Positions 59,471 to 64,000 of a stretch of 64,000 nucleotides of DNA are shown here, piece after piece. Each line of letters starts with the position of its first letter. The stretch's first letter is position 1. The notes under the pieces were generated by a model, which saw only the letters and a list, made by a program, of their open reading frames with translations, had not been told where the DNA came from and did not search any database. The DNA is taken from positions 51,535 to 115,534 of the forward strand of contig NZ_JALBWV010000027.1 of assembly GCF_022678645.1 (NCBI RefSeq). Direction: 5' to 3'. The position numbers and the translations under genes were made by a program. This stretch comes from Saccharopolyspora soli (GTDB lineage: Bacteria > Actinomycetota > Actinomycetes > Mycobacteriales > Pseudonocardiaceae).

Positions 59471-61674
59471 CGCAGATCCCGAACTTCGCCGATATCCCGT
59501 TGGACACTCCGACCGCCCCCGCCGACCCGGCGCGGTGGCAGCAGGAGTTGCTGACCGCCACCGGCAAGGACGCCGACGCGCTGATGTGGGAAGCCCCGGA
59601 GGGCATCGGGATCAAACCGCTGTACACCGCGGACGACGTCGCGGGATTGGACTTCCCGCGCACCTATCCGGGTCTGGCGCCGTTCCTGCGCGGACCGTAC
59701 CCGACGATGTACGTCAACCAGCCCTGGACGATCCGGCAGTACGCGGGGTTCTCCACCGCCGAGGAGTCCAACGTCTTCTACCGCCGCAACCTGGCCGCCG
59801 GGCAGAAGGGCCTGTCGGTGGCCTTCGACCTGGCCACCCACCGCGGCTACGACTCCGACCACCCGCGCGTCGCCGGTGACGTCGGCATGGCCGGGGTGGC
59901 CATCGACTCGATCTACGACATGCGGCAGCTCTTCGACGGCATTCCGCTGGATCGGATGAGCGTGTCGATGACCATGAACGGTGCCGTGCTGCCGGTGATG
60001 GCGCTCTACATCGTCGCCGCCGAGGAACAGGGCGTCGCACCGGAGCAGCTGGCCGGGACCATCCAGAACGACATCCTCAAGGAGTTCATGGTCCGCAACA
60101 CCTACATCTACCCGCCGCAGCCGTCGATGCGGATCATCTCCGACATCTTCGCCTACACCTCGCAGCGGATGCCGAAGTTCAACTCCATCTCGATCTCCGG
60201 CTACCACATCCAGGAGGCCGGGGCGACCGCCGACCTGGAGCTGGCCTACACCCTCGCGGACGGCGTCGAGTACCTGCGCGCCGGACGCCAGGCCGGGCTG
60301 GACATCGACTCCTTCGCACCCCGGCTGTCGTTCTTCTGGGGCATCGGGATGAACTTCGCGATGGAGGTCGCCAAGCTCCGCGCCGCCCGGCTGCTGTGGT
60401 CGAAGCTGGTGGGCACCTTCGAGCCGCGCAACCCGAAATCGCTGTCGCTGCGCACCCACTCGCAGACCTCCGGCTGGTCGCTGACCGCCCAGGACGTCTA
60501 CAACAACGTGGTGCGCACCTGCGTCGAGGCGATGGCCGCCACCCAGGGCCACACCCAGTCGCTGCACACCAACGCGCTCGACGAAGCCCTTGCGCTCCCA
60601 ACGGATTTCTCCGCGCGCATCGCCCGCAACACCCAACTGGTGCTGCAACAGGAATCGGGCACGACGCGGGTGATCGACCCGTGGGGCGGCAGCTACTACC
60701 TGGAGCGGCTGACCGCCGACCTCGCCGAACGCGCCTGGGCGCACATCGCCGAGGTCGAGGACGCCGGGGGCATGGCGCAGGCCATCGACGCCGGGATCCC
60801 CAAGCTGCGCATCGAGGAGGCAGCGGCGCGCACCCAGGCCCGCATCGACTCCGGACGCCAACCGCTGATCGGCGTCAACAAGTACCGCTACGACGGCGAC
60901 GAGCAGGTCGACGTGCTCAAAGTGGACAATGCCGGAGTTCGCGCGCAGCAGTTGGAGAAGCTTCGGCGGCTGCGCGAAGAACGCGACAGCGCGGCCTGCG
61001 AGGACGCGCTGCGCCGCCTCACCGCCGCGGCCGAGGCAGCGCTGTCCGACCAGCGGCCCGACGACCTGCCGCACAACCTGCTCGCGCTCGCCGTCGACGC
61101 GGCGCGGGCGAAGGCCACCGTCGGCGAGATCTCCGATGCGATGGAGCAGGTCTTCGGCCGCCATTCCGGCCAGATCCGTACCATCACCGGCGTGTACCGG
61201 GAAGAGTCCGGCCCCTCGGAACGGTTGGAGACCGCCCGCCAGCAGGTGGCCGACTTCGCCGAGGCCGAAGGCCGTCGGCCGCGCATCCTGGTCGCCAAGA
61301 TGGGCCAGGACGGCCACGACCGCGGGCAGAAGGTGATCGCCACCGCGTTCGCCGACCTCGGCTTCGACGTCGACGTGGGCCCGCTGTTCCAGACCCCGAC
61401 CGAGGTGGCCCGCCAAGCCGCCGAGTCCGACGTGCACATCGTCGGCGTCTCCAGCCTCGCCGCCGGGCACCTCACCCTGGTACCCGCGCTGCGCGACGAG
61501 CTGCGCGAACTGGGCCGCGACGACATCATGATCGTCGTCGGCGGGGTCATCCCACCGGCCGATTTCGACGCCCTCCGCCAAGCCGGGGCCAGCGCGATCT
61601 TCCCGCCCGGCACGGTGATCGCGGACGCCGCGCTCGGCCTGCTCGACGAACTCCGCACCCGACTCGACCACTGA
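59467..61674 (+). CDS. mutB: Methylmalonyl-CoA mutase large (alpha) subunit
   Basis: A 735-residue B12 enzyme. [20 protein letters not shown] and [17 protein letters not shown] open the barrel; the C-terminal cobalamin domain (about 600-735) carries GQDGHDRG, the DxHxxG motif with the cobalt-binding histidine, then GVSSLAAGH and VVGGVIPP. It catalyses the reversible carbon-skeleton rearrangement of methylmalonyl-CoA and succinyl-CoA. It starts at ATG 59467 inside the mutA stop (ATGA). In macrolide producers this node supplies extender units. Confidence 0.96.
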   Translation: MTQIPNFADIPLDTPTAPADPARWQQELLTATGKDADALMWEAPEGIGIKPLYTADDVAGLDFPRTYPGLAPFLRGPYPTMYVNQPWTIRQYAGFSTAEESNVFYRRNLAAGQKGLSVAFDLATHRGYDSDHPRVAGDVGMAGVAIDSIYDMRQLFDGIPLDRMSVSMTMNGAVLPVMALYIVAAEEQGVAPEQLAGTIQNDILKEFMVRNTYIYPPQPSMRIISDIFAYTSQRMPKFNSISISGYHIQEAGATADLELAYTLADGVEYLRAGRQAGLDIDSFAPRLSFFWGIGMNFAMEVAKLRAARLLWSKLVGTFEPRNPKSLSLRTHSQTSGWSLTAQDVYNNVVRTCVEAMAATQGHTQSLHTNALDEALALPTDFSARIARNTQLVLQQESGTTRVIDPWGGSYYLERLTADLAERAWAHIAEVEDAGGMAQAIDAGIPKLRIEEAAARTQARIDSGRQPLIGVNKYRYDGDEQVDVLKVDNAGVRAQQLEKLRRLREERDSAACEDALRRLTAAAEAALSDQRPDDLPHNLLALAVDAARAKATVGEISDAMEQVFGRHSGQIRTITGVYREESGPSERLETARQQVADFAEAEGRRPRILVAKMGQDGHDRGQKVIATAFADLGFDVDVGPLFQTPTEVARQAAESDVHIVGVSSLAAGHLTLVPALRDELRELGRDDIMIVVGGVIPPADFDALRQAGASAIFPPGTVIADAALGLLDELRTRLDH

Positions 61675-61676
61675 CC

Positions 61677-62663
61677 ATGCCCCGAACCATCGACGTCCAG
61701 GACTACGCCAAGGGCGTGCTCGCCGGTTCCCGCACCAAACTGGCGCAGGCGATCACGCTGGTGGAATCCACCCGCGCGGATCACCGCGCGCTGGCCCAGG
61801 AACTGCTCGTCGAACTGCTGCCGCACAGCGGCGGGGCGCACCGGGTCGGCATCACCGGGGTGCCCGGCGTGGGCAAGTCGACGTTCATCGAGTCGCTGGG
61901 CTCGATGCTCACCGCAGCGGGACATCGCGTCGCGGTCCTCGCGGTCGACCCCTCCTCGACCCGCAGCGGCGGCAGCATCCTGGGCGACAAGACCCGGATG
62001 GGGCGGCTGGCATCCGATCCGGCCGCGTTCGTCCGGCCGTCACCGTCGGCGGGCACGCTCGGCGGCGTCGCGCGCGCGACGCGGGAGACGATCGTGCTGC
62101 TGGAGGCCGCCGGTTTCGACGTCGTGCTGGTGGAAACCGTCGGCGTCGGCCAGTCCGAGGTGACCGTGGCGGGCATGGTCGACTGCTTCCTGCTGCTCAC
62201 CCTCGCCCGCACCGGCGACCAGTTGCAGGGCATCAAGAAAGGCGTGCTGGAACTGGCGGACGTCATCGCGGTCAACAAGGCCGACGGCGACCACGCGGCC
62301 GAAGCCCGCAAGGCCGCGCGCGAACTGCGCAGCGCGCTGCGCCTGCTCACCCCGGTCAGCGCCACCTGGACGCCACCGGTGCTGACCGCCAGCGGTCTGC
62401 ACGGACTCGGCCTGGACGCGGTGTGGGAGCGGATCGAACAGCACCGGGCAGCGCTGGCCGAAACCGGTGAGCTGGCCGAGAAGCGCAGCCGCCAGCAGGT
62501 CGACTGGACCTGGGCGCTGGTGCGCGACCAGCTGATGTCGGACCTGGCCAACCATCCGGGCGTGCGGGCGATCGTGGCCGAGGTGGAAACCCAGGTGCGG
62601 GCCGGAGAACTCACCGCCAGCCTCGCCGCCGAACGACTGCTGCACGCATTCCGCGAATCCTGA
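61677..62663 (+). CDS. meaB: MeaB-type GTPase chaperone of methylmalonyl-CoA mutase
   Basis: A 328-residue G3E GTPase. P-loop [18 protein letters not shown] near residue 58, switch [20 protein letters not shown] (switch I/III region), [13 protein letters not shown] (Walker B/switch II) and NKADGD (specificity). It protects and gates B12 loading of the mutase. It begins 3 bp after mutB, completing a mutA-mutB-meaB operon. Confidence 0.93.
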   Translation: MPRTIDVQDYAKGVLAGSRTKLAQAITLVESTRADHRALAQELLVELLPHSGGAHRVGITGVPGVGKSTFIESLGSMLTAAGHRVAVLAVDPSSTRSGGSILGDKTRMGRLASDPAAFVRPSPSAGTLGGVARATRETIVLLEAAGFDVVLVETVGVGQSEVTVAGMVDCFLLLTLARTGDQLQGIKKGVLELADVIAVNKADGDHAAEARKAARELRSALRLLTPVSATWTPPVLTASGLHGLGLDAVWERIEQHRAALAETGELAEKRSRQQVDWTWALVRDQLMSDLANHPGVRAIVAEVETQVRAGELTASLAAERLLHAFRES

Positions 62664-62725
62664 GCAACCTCCCGGTGCCCGGCGCGTCCCTTGATCGACA
62701 ATTCCGATCGTGGGAAGGAAGCAAA

Positions 62726-63307
62726 GTGCGTCGCCACCAGGTTCTCCGGGCCGCCACCGTTCTCGCCGCGCTGGCCGCGACCGCCGGACTCGCCGCCTGT
62801 TCGCAGCCATCGGCGCCAACCTCGCAGGCTCCGGGCGCCGGAATCGCACCCGGTGAACCCGCGCCGCAGGAAATCGGGCAACCGGCCGAGCACCCAGGTG
62901 AAGGCACCGGTTTCGGCAAGTGCTCGGCGGACACGCTGTCGATGCGCGTCGAATACCACGGCGACGAGGACGTGGCCCGCAGCGCCGACCTGTTCATCGC
63001 CAACGTCGGCACGAAAGCCTGCAACCTGCCCGGCTACCCGGAGTTGGCGCTCTACGACGCGAACAACCAGCCGGTGAGCATCCCGGCCGAGCCGATGGAC
63101 GGCAGCCAGCACCTGTTGGAGATCAAGCCCGGTGAGCGCTTCACCGCGCCGCTGGGCTGGTCGTCGAGCCCGGAATCCTCCCCCTGCGTCGAACCGAAGA
63201 CCGTCGGTGTGACTCCCCCGCTCACCTCGGACGTGAAGCAGATCCCGTGGACCGGTGGCGTGGTGTGCCGCAACGGCATCTCGATCTCCCCGTACGAGCG
63301 CGCCTGA
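62726..63307 (+). CDS. DUF4232-type secreted lipoprotein
   Basis: A 193-residue lipoprotein starting at GTG behind GGAAGGAAG. Signal peptide about 1-24 with lipobox LAAC at Cys25, a Ser/Pro/Ala linker to about residue 58, then a beta-sandwich domain with KCSADTLSMRVEYHG, FIANVGTKACNLPGYPELAL and PLGWSSSPESSPCVEP as in DUF4232. Three cysteines in the domain may form disulphides outside the cell. Role unknown. It begins 63 bp after meaB on the same strand. Confidence 0.8.
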   Translation: MRRHQVLRAATVLAALAATAGLAACSQPSAPTSQAPGAGIAPGEPAPQEIGQPAEHPGEGTGFGKCSADTLSMRVEYHGDEDVARSADLFIANVGTKACNLPGYPELALYDANNQPVSIPAEPMDGSQHLLEIKPGERFTAPLGWSSSPESSPCVEPKTVGVTPPLTSDVKQIPWTGGVVCRNGISISPYERA

Positions 63308-63378
63308 CCCGCCGGGAGTCCACGTAGGACCGAGGTCGATACTGACCACGCCGCAAGCCTCGACCTGGGACGGTGAAC

Positions 63379-63735
63379 ATGCGGATCAGCGTTGACCACA
63401 CCTCGGACGTGCCGCCCTTCGAGCAGGTGCGGTCGACGATCGCGGAGCAGATCAACAGCGGCGAACTGGCGGTGGGCACCAAGCTGCCGACGGTCCGCGC
63501 CCTGGCTGCCGAACTGGGGATCGCGGCGAACACCGCGGCCAGGGCCTACCGAGAACTGGAACACGCGGGCCTGCTGGAAACCCGAGGCCGCGCGGGAACG
63601 TTCGTCAGCGGAGCGGGCGATGACGCGGCAACCCGCGCCGCCGAAGCAGCGGCCAGCTATGCGCAGACCACCCGTGCCCTGGGTATCTCCCGCGAACAGG
63701 CCCTGGCCATCGTCCGAGCCGCGCTGCAGGCGTGA
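63379..63735 (+). CDS. GntR-family regulator, YtrA subfamily
   Basis: A 118-residue short GntR protein with an N-terminal winged helix only (PPFEQVRSTIAEQINSGELA, LPTVRALAAELGIAANTAAR, LLETRGRAGTFVSG) and a short helical tail of about 40 residues, the YtrA layout. I prefer ATG 63379 to GTG 63373. A gntR gene linked to mutAB-meaB is reported for Saccharopolyspora erythraea, where it affects the methylmalonyl-CoA node; here a lipoprotein gene stands between. Directly after it the sequence loses quality. Confidence 0.85.
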   Translation: MRISVDHTSDVPPFEQVRSTIAEQINSGELAVGTKLPTVRALAAELGIAANTAARAYRELEHAGLLETRGRAGTFVSGAGDDAATRAAEAAASYAQTTRALGISREQALAIVRAALQA

Positions 63736-63784
63736 TTTCTCCGGGGCGAGGACTTCGTCGACCGAGCAAGGGTGTGCGTGGCTC

Positions 63785-63925
<141 letters not shown>

Positions 63926-64000
63926 ACGGCGCTGCTGCGACTGCTGGACCTGGGAATGTGACGGACCGTCCGCGCGTCGACCGCCTGGCGGCCGGGGATG

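Noticed and set aside
59296..61671. Antisense open frame of about 790 codons over mutB
   Set aside because: Mirror of a conserved gene caused by GC-rich third positions; His/Arg/Gly/Val-rich with no family motif.

Overview
The window is a high-GC actinomycete chromosome segment. It most resembles Saccharopolyspora or a close Pseudonocardiaceae relative. The grounds are GC-rich third codon positions, GTG starts, an F420/LLM-type enzyme, an EspG-like ESX protein, an NmtR/CtpJ metal pair, an NB-ARC/TPR regulator, and a mutA-mutB-meaB locus with a linked GntR gene. The genus is an inference. I saw no rRNA or tRNA gene, CRISPR array, transposase, integrase or phage module.

Layout. 1-9238 is mixed housekeeping: an L-2-hydroxyglutarate oxidase cut by the window edge, an EspG-like protein, a holin-like membrane protein, Ppx/GppA, an LLM oxidoreductase, an MFS carrier, a D-2-hydroxyacid dehydrogenase, a DUF952-cupin fusion and small membrane proteins. 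9253-14750 is a four-gene operon (CdhB-like thioesterase, acyl-CoA dehydrogenase, ADP-forming acyl-CoA ligase, CaiD) with a divergent IclR gene; it looks like gamma-butyrobetaine, crotonobetaine or carnitine catabolism. 14853-20214 holds a PhnZ/TmpB-like HD-domain oxygenase, a TetR gene with two operators beside a DUF1348 gene, an APC permease, and a UBP-type zinc-finger protein divergent from a Na+/H+ antiporter. 20317-35421 is the core N-methyl/one-carbon region: IclR plus ferredoxin reductase, the heterotetrameric sarcosine oxidase operon soxBDAG, its divergent GntR regulator, dimethylglycine oxidase, a DmdA-like GcvT-family demethylase, a MetF-type reductase and Fhs. 35524-40675 is a complete branched-chain-type ABC importer (livKHMGF order). 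40804-43145 is nmtR and a CtpJ/CtpD-type P1B-4 ATPase. 43169-48325 holds YjbR, a GT-B-like protein carrying an octanucleotide tandem repeat, an NB-ARC/TPR STAND ATPase and a methyltransferase. 48431-57345 has DUF1349, Usp, a DUF3516-type helicase, a ThDP enzyme with an SSS symporter and a PucR regulator, and a small unknown gene. 57572-63735 is mutA-mutB-meaB, a DUF4232 lipoprotein and a YtrA-type GntR gene. The last 220 bases contain a long poly-G/poly-C tract that is probably a sequencing or assembly artefact.

How the genes fit together. Trimethylammonium compounds could be activated to CoA esters, desaturated, hydrated by CaiD and eventually released as glycine betaine. Dimethylglycine oxidase and sarcosine oxidase then remove methyl groups onto tetrahydrofolate, giving glycine. 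The DmdA-like enzyme would make 5-methyl-THF, MetF would oxidise it to methylene-THF, and Fhs could recover ATP as formate. The betaine-to-dimethylglycine step has no conventional enzyme here (no Rieske GbcA, no BHMT), so the DmdA-like protein is the most interesting candidate for a folate-dependent N-demethylase.

Two non-coding families stand out. One is a dispersed palindromic element of about 185 bp (three full copies, one internally deleted copy, one half copy), one copy of which separates soxB from soxD. The other is a set of long, near-perfect hairpins with recurring stem sequences, placed mainly between convergent genes.
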